From positions 310,001 to 374,000 of the forward strand of contig NZ_JPRI01000004.1 of assembly GCF_000737765.1 (NCBI RefSeq): a stretch of 64,000 bases of DNA, read 5' to 3'. Source of the stretch: Chryseobacterium vrystaatense (GTDB taxonomy: Bacteria; Bacteroidota; Bacteroidia; Flavobacteriales; Weeksellaceae). Positions within the stretch are counted from its first letter, which is position 1. Every line of letters begins with the position of its first letter. This document shows, in pieces, positions 35,170 through 43,531 of the stretch. The translations under genes and the position numbers were made by a program. The notes beneath the pieces are model-generated. The model did not search any database and was not told the DNA's origin. It saw nothing but the letters and a program-made list of their open reading frames with translations.

Positions 35170-36096
35170 TTAAAATCTGTAAATCACTTCTTTCTGAAAA
35201 CCGTCAAGCATTTTTTCGGCTTTCGCATAATCTTTAGTGAAGCCCAGAATGTATCCTCCACCACCGCTTCCACAGAGTTTCAGATAATAGGCATTAGAAT
35301 CCAGTCCTTTTTTCCAGATATTGAAAATACTTTCAGGGATCATAGGACGGAAATGTTCGTATGCCCAATGAGAAAGTTTTTTTAAGTTTCTGAAGAACGG
35401 ATTCATATCTTTTTTAAGAAAAGACTCGATACATGCATTGTTGTAACGGATGAATTCTTCTTTTAGTGTCTTACGGAAACCTTCCGTTTTCATTTTTTCA
35501 AAGAAGATTTGAATCATAGGTCCGGTTTCACCGGTTATACCACTGTCGATAAGAAATATGGCACCTTTGCCTTCCTCTCCTTCAGGAATAGAAACTCTAT
35601 CCAGGTTTTCTCTGTTTTCGATAAGAATAGGCAGATTCATGTAACAGATCAGCGGATCCATTCCAGAACTTTTACCATGGAAATAACTTTCCATTTCTCC
35701 GAAAACATTTTTTAATTTTTTCAGATTATCTTTTGAGATTTGTTCAGGATCCAGTTTGCTAATCGCGTATTTTTCAAAAATAGCTGCCACTAAAGCTCCT
35801 GAACTTCCCACTCCATATCCCTGAGGAATATTGGAATCAAAGAAAAGTCCTGATGTAATATCATTTTTAAAGCGTTCAATATCCAACTTGAAATCGTCAG
35901 AAAGATTAAGCGCAGCAAGAAAATCAGAATATTTCTGCAGATGTCTGTTGGATTTAAGTTCAAATTCAGAGCTTAAATCTGAGAATTTAAGGGTGCCTTT
36001 GTAGAAACTGTAAGGCACTACAAGCCCCTGAGAGTCTTCAATCATCCCATATTCTCCGAACAGAATTATTTTTGCATAAAATAGAGGGTTCGTCAT
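35170..36096 (-). CDS. mvk: mevalonate kinase-type GHMP kinase
   Basis: Phosphorylates mevalonate in the isoprenoid pathway used by flavobacteria. The protein has 308 residues from the ATG at 36096; the frame upstream of it is promoter sequence. The GHMP ATP loop PQGYGVGSSGALVAAI is at 91-106 and motif 3, KLCGSGGGGYILGF, is near the C-terminus. The start FYAKIILFGEYGMI is motif 1, and YFHGKSSGMDPLI is the mevalonate-kinase-type middle. A consensus promoter precedes it. A UbiA prenyltransferase gene follows after 10 bases. Phosphomevalonate kinase is the main alternative. Confidence 0.85.
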   Translation of the reverse strand: MTNPLFYAKIILFGEYGMIEDSQGLVVPYSFYKGTLKFSDLSSEFELKSNRHLQKYSDFLAALNLSDDFKLDIERFKNDITSGLFFDSNIPQGYGVGSSGALVAAIFEKYAISKLDPEQISKDNLKKLKNVFGEMESYFHGKSSGMDPLICYMNLPILIENRENLDRVSIPEGEEGKGAIFLIDSGITGETGPMIQIFFEKMKTEGFRKTLKEEFIRYNNACIESFLKKDMNPFFRNLKKLSHWAYEHFRPMIPESIFNIWKKGLDSNAYYLKLCGSGGGGYILGFTKDYAKAEKMLDGFQKEVIYRF

Positions 36097-36116
36097 TTTG
36101 ACAATAAATCTTTTTA

Positions 36117-36149
36117 CAAAGTTATAATTATTCCGCTGAATATAAGCAA
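36117..36149 (-). promoter_or_regulatory. promoter of the mevalonate kinase gene
   Basis: Minus-strand TTG at 36147-36149, 22 bases, then TAACTTTG at 36117-36124; full consensus. It lies inside the apparent upstream frame extension and so fixes the start at 36096. Confidence 0.78.
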
Positions 36150-36256
36150 AACTCAAGCCGAATTGCAATTTATTTCAGGAAAGTAATCTCTCTGTTTCTA
36201 AATAATTTCAGTAATACTTACCTGTAGTACTGTTGAGAAAAGTTATAATAAACAAA

Positions 36257-36280
36257 AAAGCCTGAAACGATCAGACTTTT
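36257..36280 (-). terminator. terminator after the T9SS metalloprotease gene
   Basis: Stem of 10 pairs including one G-T wobble (on the minus strand AAAAGTCTGA/TCAGGCTTTT), 24 bases past the stop, followed by a T-run. Confidence 0.75.
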
Positions 36281-36304
36281 ATTGCTTATTCATATAAAAA
36301 AGGA

Positions 36305-38470
36305 TTACTGTTTTATTAATTTTTTACTGACTGTCTTTTTATCGGTTTCAATGGTTACAACATAATTTCCTTTCTGTAGAGAAGAAACATTGACTTCCTC
36401 TCTATCTCCTTTCAATGAATAGGAGGACAATACCAATCTTCCAGCTTCATCATAAATTTTATAAGATTTCAGAGCGTCTTTAGACGAAATGACGATTATA
36501 TTTTTTGCCGGATTTGGATAAATACTTATCAAATTATTGCCAGCAACTGCATCATCAACCCGTAACACGCCACATGAAAAACCTGCTTTCCATCCATTTC
36601 CTGTTACTCCAGAATCAGATACAAACCTTACGGTAATAGCTCCTGAAGAATGGGTAGAAGTAAAAGGACCAGGTATTGTATCTCCTGTCAGATTATTTCC
36701 ATTTGCAAATAATGGAGAACCTGTGGAAGGCCCGTTATAGACATACATAAAATCATAATCCTGTTCTAAAGCAAATTCTGTAAAAGTCATCGTAAGCGCT
36801 CCCGAGGAAGGATAAAATGTTTTAACGATCGTTTCACTATTTCCATAACCCGCTGTCTGACCGCCTGTATCTGTAAACAGAGCGCCATCACACCATACTG
36901 CATCCGTGAGAAAAACCTGAGTTCTTTGGTAAGCATTGGATCCTGAGCAGCTTGTTCCTACGGACAGCTGATAGTAAGTCGCAGGCTGGAGATTGTTAAA
37001 ATTAAGCGCTTGCGAACTTATATTTCCAGACTCTACAAGAGTACCATCCATTTTGACAAGTTTATACTTCCAGGATGTAGAAACGGCATCAGTAAATGCT
37101 GCATTGGCTGAAATCTGGGTAATATTTGAAATATTCATCTGTGTAATTGTAGACGAACAAGCCGTAACACAATTGGTTCCCAAACACGGTTTTGAATCGA
37201 CAGTATTTCTGATCAAAGCAGCAGGCTGTGGCCCAAAACCATTACTAAAACTAATTCCCACTCCCGAAACAAGATGACAGTAGCTCATAATTGATCCTTT
37301 CACTGTTGTAGAAGGAATAGGGCCTGTACACCCTTCGCTGTAGCCTGCCTGGGCTCCACATCCATCGATGGCTGTATTATTTCCGTTCCACTCACAGGCA
37401 TGAGTATGAGGAGACCCTAAACTATGTCCCATTTCGTGGGTCATCGCCTGAATAGTCCACGAATATACAGGAACATTCGCATAGGTCTGAGAAATTCCTG
37501 AATAAGCATGTTTATAGGTTCCGCATAGAGAATTCACATATGCCATACTTGTGGTAGCCGGTGCATTGATCAGATGGGCAAGATCGCCGTTAAACGTTTG
37601 TCTGTTATTTCTAAAGCTGGAAAGATTGGCATTTGGGGTTCCAGTGTAGGGATCCTGTGTTGTCCAAATATTGATCTCATTTAATGCCACTTTGATATCA
37701 TCATTGCTGTAAAGTGCCGCAATATTATTATGAACAGCGGTAAGCCAGTTTGTAGTGGTTGTCATATCAGAATTGTTATTTTGGTAGGGCTTAAAACATA
37801 CCTCATAGTAAATTCTTACACAATTCTCTGTGATTGCTTTTTTGCCTGCATTTGGGTCGAAGGAGATGTTTTTAGCCTGATTCTCTTTCAGTTCATCCAC
37901 GCCACAGACAAAAGGATTAGCTCCTGTAAGTTTAGATTCTGAATAACTTACAAAATCTTCCGCATTTTTTGCTTTTCCAAGAACTACATTTCCAAGGTCA
38001 GAAGTGGATGCTACTCCTACAATATCATTATTAAAGAAGCTGAAAGCTGCAATAGAAGTATTATCTCCCTTTACAATTCCAATATAATAAGCACCGGGAG
38101 TATAGTTTACAATCTCCCCTTTGTTGGTAACAACCTTAAAATCATTCGTGAAGATTTGATTTTTATACAACTCCACAGTGATCTGTTGATCCCCATTAAA
38201 AGGAAAGCTTATTTCTAAATATTCAGGCCTTTCGTTCAGCAGTCTTCTCAGTTCAGCAGATTTTGCCTTGATGACTGTAATATCTGTAGCAGCTCTTTTA
38301 TACTCCGCGAGTTTCGGAGAAGCCTTATTAGTCTCAAACAAATCATACTTCTGAAAATTGTTTTTCTCCGCATGATATTCAGAAATTTTTTGGGCAACAG
38401 GTCTCAGCTGTTGGGAAAAACCAACCACAAAGCATTGCAGCAGGCATAGCAATAGGATTTTTCTTATCAT
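36305..38470 (-). CDS. secreted reprolysin-like zinc metalloprotease with CUB and T9SS sorting domains
   Basis: Protein of 721 residues from ATG 38470. Order: signal peptide (to about residue 20), a pro-region (about 22-215), then an M12/reprolysin-type catalytic domain with the zinc motif HEMGHSLGSPH near residue 345-355 and a Met-turn GSIMSYCH. A short fibronectin-like module follows (about 445-530), then a CUB-type beta-sandwich (about 530-640, CDGALFTDTGG ... YDFMYVYNGP), and the type A sorting domain (ISIYPNPAKNIIVISSKD to KKLIKQ). It should be a T9SS-exported extracellular protease. All zinc ligands are present. Confidence 0.92.
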   Translation of the reverse strand: MIRKILLLCLLQCFVVGFSQQLRPVAQKISEYHAEKNNFQKYDLFETNKASPKLAEYKRAATDITVIKAKSAELRRLLNERPEYLEISFPFNGDQQITVELYKNQIFTNDFKVVTNKGEIVNYTPGAYYIGIVKGDNTSIAAFSFFNNDIVGVASTSDLGNVVLGKAKNAEDFVSYSESKLTGANPFVCGVDELKENQAKNISFDPNAGKKAITENCVRIYYEVCFKPYQNNNSDMTTTTNWLTAVHNNIAALYSNDDIKVALNEINIWTTQDPYTGTPNANLSSFRNNRQTFNGDLAHLINAPATTSMAYVNSLCGTYKHAYSGISQTYANVPVYSWTIQAMTHEMGHSLGSPHTHACEWNGNNTAIDGCGAQAGYSEGCTGPIPSTTVKGSIMSYCHLVSGVGISFSNGFGPQPAALIRNTVDSKPCLGTNCVTACSSTITQMNISNITQISANAAFTDAVSTSWKYKLVKMDGTLVESGNISSQALNFNNLQPATYYQLSVGTSCSGSNAYQRTQVFLTDAVWCDGALFTDTGGQTAGYGNSETIVKTFYPSSGALTMTFTEFALEQDYDFMYVYNGPSTGSPLFANGNNLTGDTIPGPFTSTHSSGAITVRFVSDSGVTGNGWKAGFSCGVLRVDDAVAGNNLISIYPNPAKNIIVISSKDALKSYKIYDEAGRLVLSSYSLKGDREEVNVSSLQKGNYVVTIETDKKTVSKKLIKQ

Positions 38471-38624
38471 TTTCACTTAATTAGATTTAAAAATAAACAA
38501 AAAAAAATCAAAATACAGTGAATAATAATTCAAGATTTAAGTCTGATTCTTATTCAATTTATAATAATCAAAGAATTTGATATGAATATGTAATTTAGAG
38601 ACAATAGAATTGAAAGGCAATAAA

Positions 38625-38649
38625 AAAGGCGTTATCAAATAACGCCTTT
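38625..38649 (-). terminator. terminator after the MFS (UMF1-like) gene
   Basis: Perfect 11-bp stem AAAGGCGTTAT/ATAACGCCTTT with a CAA loop, 6 bases past the stop; T-run on the minus strand. Confidence 0.9.
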
Positions 38650-38654
38650 CAAAT

Positions 38655-40145
38655 TTATAAAGTATCTCTTTCTTTCAACATACTGACTTTTAAAAATCGA
38701 ATCAGGATAAGTCCTGTTGCGAAAAACAAAGTCATTGAAAGCGCTGCGATACGCATATTATTAAAATGCTCAATCAATGTTGCGAATATGAATGTTCCAA
38801 TAATGATCGCTATTTTTTCAAGCACATCATAGAAACTGAAATAAGTGGTATTTTCCATAGAATCTTCCGGAAGAAGCTTTGAATAGGTCGATCTCGACAT
38901 CGCCTGAAGTCCGCCCATTACCAATCCTACAACTGCTGCCACCCCATAAAACTGATATTCCACAGTAGGATTTTCTTTATTAAGGAAGTATGCCCAAAGA
39001 CAGGCTACAATCCATAATACAATAGCAATAGAGATTACATTCTTATTTCCAATTTTTCTCGATAGTCTGGAGAATATCACTGCTCCGATGATCGCTTCGA
39101 TCTGAATGACCAAAAGGGTTCCAATCAATTTATCCTGAGCAAGGTTGATCTCACTTTTTCCGAATAAAGTAGCCATTAGAAAAATGGTCTGCATTCCGAC
39201 ACTGTAAAAGAAGAAGCTGGAAAGGAAGAATTTTAAATTTTTATCTTTAAACAATACTCCCCCTACCTTAAACAGTTCATGGAAACTTTCTTTGGCAATA
39301 TCTTTGTAAAAGCTCATATTGTCTTTCAGAACTTCAAAGAAACCGCCCTGCTCTTCATGTTTTTTAAAGATGTTTTTATAATTCAGAAGCACCAGATCTT
39401 TAGGCAGTTTTTCTTTAACATCCCCAAACTGAGGAAGGTGTTTAAAAGTATATTGGGAAAACCCGAACCACCATGCACCAGTTAACAGAAAGCTTATTCT
39501 TGTAAATAAAAGCTGCTGCGCTGCCCCTTTTGCGAAAACCTGAATCAGTACAAGACAGATCACCACAAGAACTACAGACCCCAGATATCCATAGACGTAT
39601 CCTTTCGCAGAAAGTGCATCCTGTTTATCCCGTGTTGCAATATCCGGCAGAAAGGAGTTATAAAACACCAAACTTCCCCAGAACCCTACACTTGCTGTAA
39701 TACTGAAAAGGAGCCCTAGAAATACATTGTGCATTCCGGTAAACATGGCCAGTCCCATACATGAGGTAGCCCCAAGGTAGCAGAAAAACTGCAGGAATGA
39801 TTTTTTATTTCCAATGGTATCTGCCAGTGAAGACAGGAATGGAGAAAGCAATACGACAATAAAGAAGGATATGGTAAGTGAATATCCATATACTGCATCG
39901 GGTTGGTATTCTCTACCGAAAATCTTGATCATGTGTCTTACCGGAACATCAATCCATGATTTTGTTTCCTCCACATACTCTTTTTTCTCATAAGCAGTAG
40001 TTAGAATGGAATAGTAAATAGGAAAGATTGTAGAGGTAATGACCAATGAATAAACAGAATTAGCCCAGTCGTATACTGCCCAGGCTTTCATAATCCGTGG
40101 ATTATTCTTTATGTTTTGAGGTTGTTGATTCTCAATTTCAGACAT
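38655..40145 (-). CDS. MFS transporter, UMF1/Atg22-like
   Basis: Membrane transporter of 496 residues. It starts with the family signature MKAWAVYDWANSVYSLVITSTIFPIYY and has about twelve helices with a long soluble loop near residues 240-300. The motif GGLQAMSRSTYSKLLPEDSM near residue 410 is diagnostic of UMF1/Atg22-like proteins, a subgroup whose fungal members export amino acids from the vacuole. Its substrate in bacteria is unknown. It runs on from the thiolase gene, but the hairpin at 40180-40230 lies between them and the unit has its own terminator. Confidence 0.85.
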   Translation of the reverse strand: MSEIENQQPQNIKNNPRIMKAWAVYDWANSVYSLVITSTIFPIYYSILTTAYEKKEYVEETKSWIDVPVRHMIKIFGREYQPDAVYGYSLTISFFIVVLLSPFLSSLADTIGNKKSFLQFFCYLGATSCMGLAMFTGMHNVFLGLLFSITASVGFWGSLVFYNSFLPDIATRDKQDALSAKGYVYGYLGSVVLVVICLVLIQVFAKGAAQQLLFTRISFLLTGAWWFGFSQYTFKHLPQFGDVKEKLPKDLVLLNYKNIFKKHEEQGGFFEVLKDNMSFYKDIAKESFHELFKVGGVLFKDKNLKFFLSSFFFYSVGMQTIFLMATLFGKSEINLAQDKLIGTLLVIQIEAIIGAVIFSRLSRKIGNKNVISIAIVLWIVACLWAYFLNKENPTVEYQFYGVAAVVGLVMGGLQAMSRSTYSKLLPEDSMENTTYFSFYDVLEKIAIIIGTFIFATLIEHFNNMRIAALSMTLFFATGLILIRFLKVSMLKERDTL

Positions 40146-40179
40146 TTCAAATAAATATTAGTAGCACAAAAATAGAAAA

Positions 40180-40230
40180 ACCATTAAGAAATCGATTAGA
40201 ATTTAGGAAAATTATCGATTCCTTAATGGT
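40180..40230 (-). terminator. terminator after the thiolase gene
   Basis: Two 17-base arms (40180-40196, 40214-40230) pair perfectly except for one G-T position; on the minus strand TTTTTC follows. It lies 22 bases past the thiolase stop. Confidence 0.82.
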
Positions 40231-40251
40231 AAAATATTGTTTGAAAGAATA

Positions 40252-41430
40252 TTACATATTTTCAATTACAATAGCAGATGCTCCACCACCACCGTTACAG
40301 ATAGCTGCAGCACCGTATTTTGCATTATTCTGCTTCAATACATTGATCAGCGTCACGATGATTCTGGAACCTGAACTTCCCAGTGGATGTCCAATAGCTA
40401 CTGCTCCTCCGTTTACGTTAACTTTTGATGCGTCAAGTTCTAAGATCTTATTGTTGGCAAGACCTACTACAGAGAATGCCTCATTAAATTCGAAGAAATC
40501 AATATCAGAAATCTCTAAACCTGCCTTTTTAAGTGCAATTGGTAAAGCCTTTGAAGGAGCAGTTGTGAAGTTTTCAGGCTCCTGAGCTGCGTCAGCATAC
40601 GAAACAATTTTCGCTAAAGGCTTAAGGCCCAGTTCTTCCATTTTTTCTTTAGATACAAGGATCAAAGCAGAAGCACCATCATTTAAAGTAGATGCATTAG
40701 CTGCTGTCACTGTACCGTTTTCTTTCTTGAATACAGTAGGAAGCGTAGGAAGTCTGTCGAAATTCACAGCTTTGTACTCTTCATCTTCTGAAAAAACAAT
40801 CGGATCACCTTTTCTCTGAGGGATCTCAACTGATACTACTTCTTCTGCAAATTTACCTTCACTCCATGCTTTTGCAGATCTTTTGTAAGATTCTATTGCA
40901 AAATTATCCTGGTCTTCTCTGGAAATACTGTAATCTACTGCACATTTTTCTGCACATACTCCCATATGTACTTTGTTGTAGACGTCTGTAAGACCGTCCA
41001 GCACCATTCCATCCTGCATTTTGATATCACCTAATTTGGTGGCAACTCTTGCATTATAATAATGGGGAACCATAGACATATTTTCCATACCTCCTGCAAC
41101 AATCACATCAGCATCACCAGCTTTAATAGCCTGTGCAGCCATAGTTACTGCTTTCATTCCTGAAGCACATACTTTATTGACTGTAGTAGAAGGTGTCTCA
41201 ATAGACAGACCTGCACCTAAAGCTACCTGACGTGCCGGTGCCTGGCCCTCTCCTGCCTGCAGTACATTTCCCATATAGATCTCCTGAACATTTTTAGGAT
41301 CAAGATTGATTTTGTCTAATGCTCCTTTTACAGCAGCAGATCCCAGCTTTGTAGCAGGAACGGTTGAAAGGCTTCCCATAAAACTCCCAATAGGTGTTCT
41401 TACTGCGGAAACGATGAATACTTCTTTCAT
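40252..41430 (-). CDS. acetyl-CoA C-acyltransferase (thiolase)
   Basis: Cleaves 3-ketoacyl-CoA with CoA, or condenses acetyl-CoA in the reverse direction. The 392 residues show the complete thiolase-II active site: nucleophile C88 in NKVCASGMKAV, H350 region in GGAVAIGHPLGSSG and C380 region in AAICNGGGGASA, together with FFEFNEAFSVVGLAN. Length is that of the acetoacetyl-CoA/3-ketoacyl thiolases; the biosynthetic (start of the mevalonate pathway) and degradative roles cannot be separated by sequence. Possible link to mevalonate kinase in this window is only thematic. Confidence 0.93.
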   Translation of the reverse strand: MKEVFIVSAVRTPIGSFMGSLSTVPATKLGSAAVKGALDKINLDPKNVQEIYMGNVLQAGEGQAPARQVALGAGLSIETPSTTVNKVCASGMKAVTMAAQAIKAGDADVIVAGGMENMSMVPHYYNARVATKLGDIKMQDGMVLDGLTDVYNKVHMGVCAEKCAVDYSISREDQDNFAIESYKRSAKAWSEGKFAEEVVSVEIPQRKGDPIVFSEDEEYKAVNFDRLPTLPTVFKKENGTVTAANASTLNDGASALILVSKEKMEELGLKPLAKIVSYADAAQEPENFTTAPSKALPIALKKAGLEISDIDFFEFNEAFSVVGLANNKILELDASKVNVNGGAVAIGHPLGSSGSRIIVTLINVLKQNNAKYGAAAICNGGGGASAIVIENM

Positions 41431-41489
41431 GTGTATTAAATTTTGACTTTTTTTAACGAAATGACGCCTTCCGGCTTCATTATACTATA

Positions 41490-41903
41490 CTATTTTTTCA
41501 CTTTTACGTAGATAATCTCAAACTGGCTTTTTTCAATTCTGGACTGTACTTTCACCAGGTTATCCTGAGTTTCTACAATTTTATTACTGAAAACATCTCC
41601 TATCTGTACAGGATCATCTTTCTCTGTCTTCTCCAGGACAATTGCTTTGTAATTGCAATCATCTACAAAAACAAGTGTAGATTTGATATAATCTTTCCCA
41701 TTGTTGAAATATTCGGTCTGAACATTGTCTTTTATGGTCATGTGCCATATTCCTTCAGGGTAATTGGCACGCAGAAACTTTCCGTCTCTTATGTTTTTAC
41801 ATTTGGCAGGTTGATCAGGCTTATCAAATGATGTTTTTTGAGATTTAACCTGTGAAAACACCAGCATGAATAAAGCAGCTGATATTGTGTTTAAATGCTT
41901 CAT
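41490..41903 (-). CDS. secreted hypothetical protein
   Basis: Protein of 137 residues with a signal peptide (MKHLNTISAALFMLVFSQVKSQ) and a short beta-rich domain: KCKNIRDGKFLRANYPEGIWHMTIKDN, TLVFVDDCNYKAIVLEK and FEIIYVKVKK. Two cysteines (in AKCKN and DDCNY) could bridge. No family recognised. Its ATG overlaps the stop of the membrane protein gene upstream (ATGA at 41900-41903), so the two are translationally coupled. Confidence 0.72.
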   Translation of the reverse strand: MKHLNTISAALFMLVFSQVKSQKTSFDKPDQPAKCKNIRDGKFLRANYPEGIWHMTIKDNVQTEYFNNGKDYIKSTLVFVDDCNYKAIVLEKTEKDDPVQIGDVFSNKIVETQDNLVKVQSRIEKSQFEIIYVKVKK

Positions 41904-42304
41904 ATCTGTGTCCTGTTATTTACTTTTTTACTGCCTATTGCGAAAACCATAAGGAAAGCTCCTAAAAATTCCACAGCCCAACCCCACTTTAGTTTTACAA
42001 CTCCGGCAAAAGCCTCGCGCCATGATTTAAAAGGTAGAAAGCTGAAATAATCCAGAGACTGCATCTTTACTGCAACCAGTGTGAATGCAAACAACAGGAT
42101 CAGCAATACGCCAAAAAACCTTACCACTTTCGGATTGTTATTGACAATTCCAAAAACAGCACAGGCAGCAAAAATCCAGCATGCAATAGCCAGATAGTGA
42201 TCTAGCTTCCAGTAGTTCCAGTTTCCTATTATAGGAACATGAACAAGAGGCAGAAAACTGCCTACGACCACTAATATTAATCCTAATAACTGAATATTTT
42301 TCAT
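41900..42304 (-). CDS. small four-helix membrane protein
   Basis: Protein of 134 residues from ATG 42304; the longer frame from 42340 overlaps a terminator hairpin and is unlikely. Four hydrophobic spans are at about 5-24, 36-55, 64-83 and 108-125, with KLKWGWAVEFLGAFLMVFAIG at the end. Nothing identifies a function. The stop overlaps the start of the secreted hypothetical protein gene, showing coupling between the two. Confidence 0.68.
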   Translation of the reverse strand: MKNIQLLGLILVVVGSFLPLVHVPIIGNWNYWKLDHYLAIACWIFAACAVFGIVNNNPKVVRFFGVLLILLFAFTLVAVKMQSLDYFSFLPFKSWREAFAGVVKLKWGWAVEFLGAFLMVFAIGSKKVNNRTQI

Positions 42305-42331
42305 ATTTACTAAAGTGCCAAAATACAAAAA

Positions 42332-42358
42332 AAAACACACTTATAAACAGTGTGTTTT
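42332..42358 (-). terminator. terminator downstream of the sigma-factor fusion gene
   Basis: Stem AAAACACACT/AGTGTGTTTT with a 7-base loop. It lies 96 bases past the stop of the gene at 42454-43416 and is followed on the minus strand by a long T-run. Confidence 0.82.
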
Positions 42359-42453
42359 AAAAACGGGTGATTGGCGTACAAACATTTGTTAGTATCAATA
42401 AAAACTGATTAAAATTAAATTATATTTAAAAAAGGCATTATTTTATTATCTAA

Positions 42454-43416
42454 TTAAAAAATGATATTCACAAATTCTATTCCAATCTGAACTCCATATT
42501 TATTCTTCAGAAGTGCACTCTCATTAAATACCGGTGTAAAATCTTTCTGAACAAAAACTTTAAAGCTTCCATAGCTTACTCCAAATTTTCCACCGACAAT
42601 AAAATCATTCACTCCATGCATAATCCGCTCTCTTTCTACGATTCTCCTGGAATTTTCGTTTGAATATCTTAGATAGTTTACGCTGCCCACTCGCACGCCT
42701 CCATAAACTCCCATTACCAGACTCAGCTGCCTTTTTCTGTTATCAAGATACTGAACTCCTTCATATTCAATATATTTTGGATTCAAGACAAATCTCAAAT
42801 CTACAGGCATATAGATATACGTATTATTAAACTGGTTTCTTTTTAAATCACTCCGGTCAAAGTCATCTACGAATAAAGAATTATTTTCCTGTTTAAAAAC
42901 CTTTCCGTACTTGGGTACATACTGATCAAATCTAATCCCTAATAGCTGGCTTTTACTTGTGCCTTCTGAAATATTCAGAATTTCTGCGATCTCCTGATGT
43001 TTTTTTTCTTCAAAAACATATAAGTTAAAGATCAGTCTATATCCTGTCGGCATCTGTGAAAATATTTCTTCAATATTGATTTCACAAAGCCGATCATCGA
43101 TATCTTCCTCAGAATAGTCATCTGCAATTTCTATATCAGCATATAGAATATTTCGGCTCTTCCTGACAAAACTTATAGAATCATTGACCACAATTTTTCT
43201 CAGCCAGAAAGGAAAACTCTTCCAGTCTCTGCATTCGGTCAACCTCGTAAAGCACTTCATAAATGCGTTTATCAAAATGTCTTCAGCGTCATGAAGATTG
43301 TTTGTATAAGAATTTGACATGGCCAGCATTTTTGCCGAAAACATCTCATATAGAGCTTTCTGTGCCTTCCGGTCCTGTTTTTTAGCCAGTAAAAAATTCT
43401 TTTCGAGGTTCTCCAT
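42454..43416 (-). CDS. ECF sigma factor joined to an outer-membrane beta-barrel fragment
   Basis: Protein of 320 residues made of two unlike parts. Residues 1-158 are an ECF sigma-70 factor: region 2 with YTNNLHDAEDILINAFMKCF near 36-56 and FPFWLRKIVVND, and region 4 with YVFEEKKHQEIAEILNISEG near 133-152. Just after SKSQL the helix stops and the chain becomes beta-strand rich (IRFDQYVPKYGKVF, YIYMPVDLRFVLNPKY, FGVSYGSFKVFVQKDFTPVF) ending YGVQIGIEFVNIIF with the terminal Phe of outer-membrane barrels. There is no signal peptide for that part. A deletion joining two neighbouring genes is the simplest explanation. The sigma part lacks its last basic helix residues, so its function is uncertain. 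Confidence 0.7.
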   Translation of the reverse strand: MENLEKNFLLAKKQDRKAQKALYEMFSAKMLAMSNSYTNNLHDAEDILINAFMKCFTRLTECRDWKSFPFWLRKIVVNDSISFVRKSRNILYADIEIADDYSEEDIDDRLCEINIEEIFSQMPTGYRLIFNLYVFEEKKHQEIAEILNISEGTSKSQLLGIRFDQYVPKYGKVFKQENNSLFVDDFDRSDLKRNQFNNTYIYMPVDLRFVLNPKYIEYEGVQYLDNRKRQLSLVMGVYGGVRVGSVNYLRYSNENSRRIVERERIMHGVNDFIVGGKFGVSYGSFKVFVQKDFTPVFNESALLKNKYGVQIGIEFVNIIF

Positions 43417-43474
43417 GTATCGGTTTCTATCTATAAGACGGGGTTTATTCTAAAAGGTTGCCCGAAAATAAAAA

Positions 43475-43504
43475 AAATTGCACCTTTTTTCAAAAGTGCA
43501 ATTT
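43475..43504 (-). terminator. terminator after the MFS nucleoside transporter gene
   Basis: Stem AAATTGCAC/GTGCAATTT with a 12-base loop, 27 bases past the stop; a T-run follows on the minus strand. Confidence 0.82.
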
Positions 43505-43531
43505 AATATTTTAAGAATCAGATCAGTAGAA

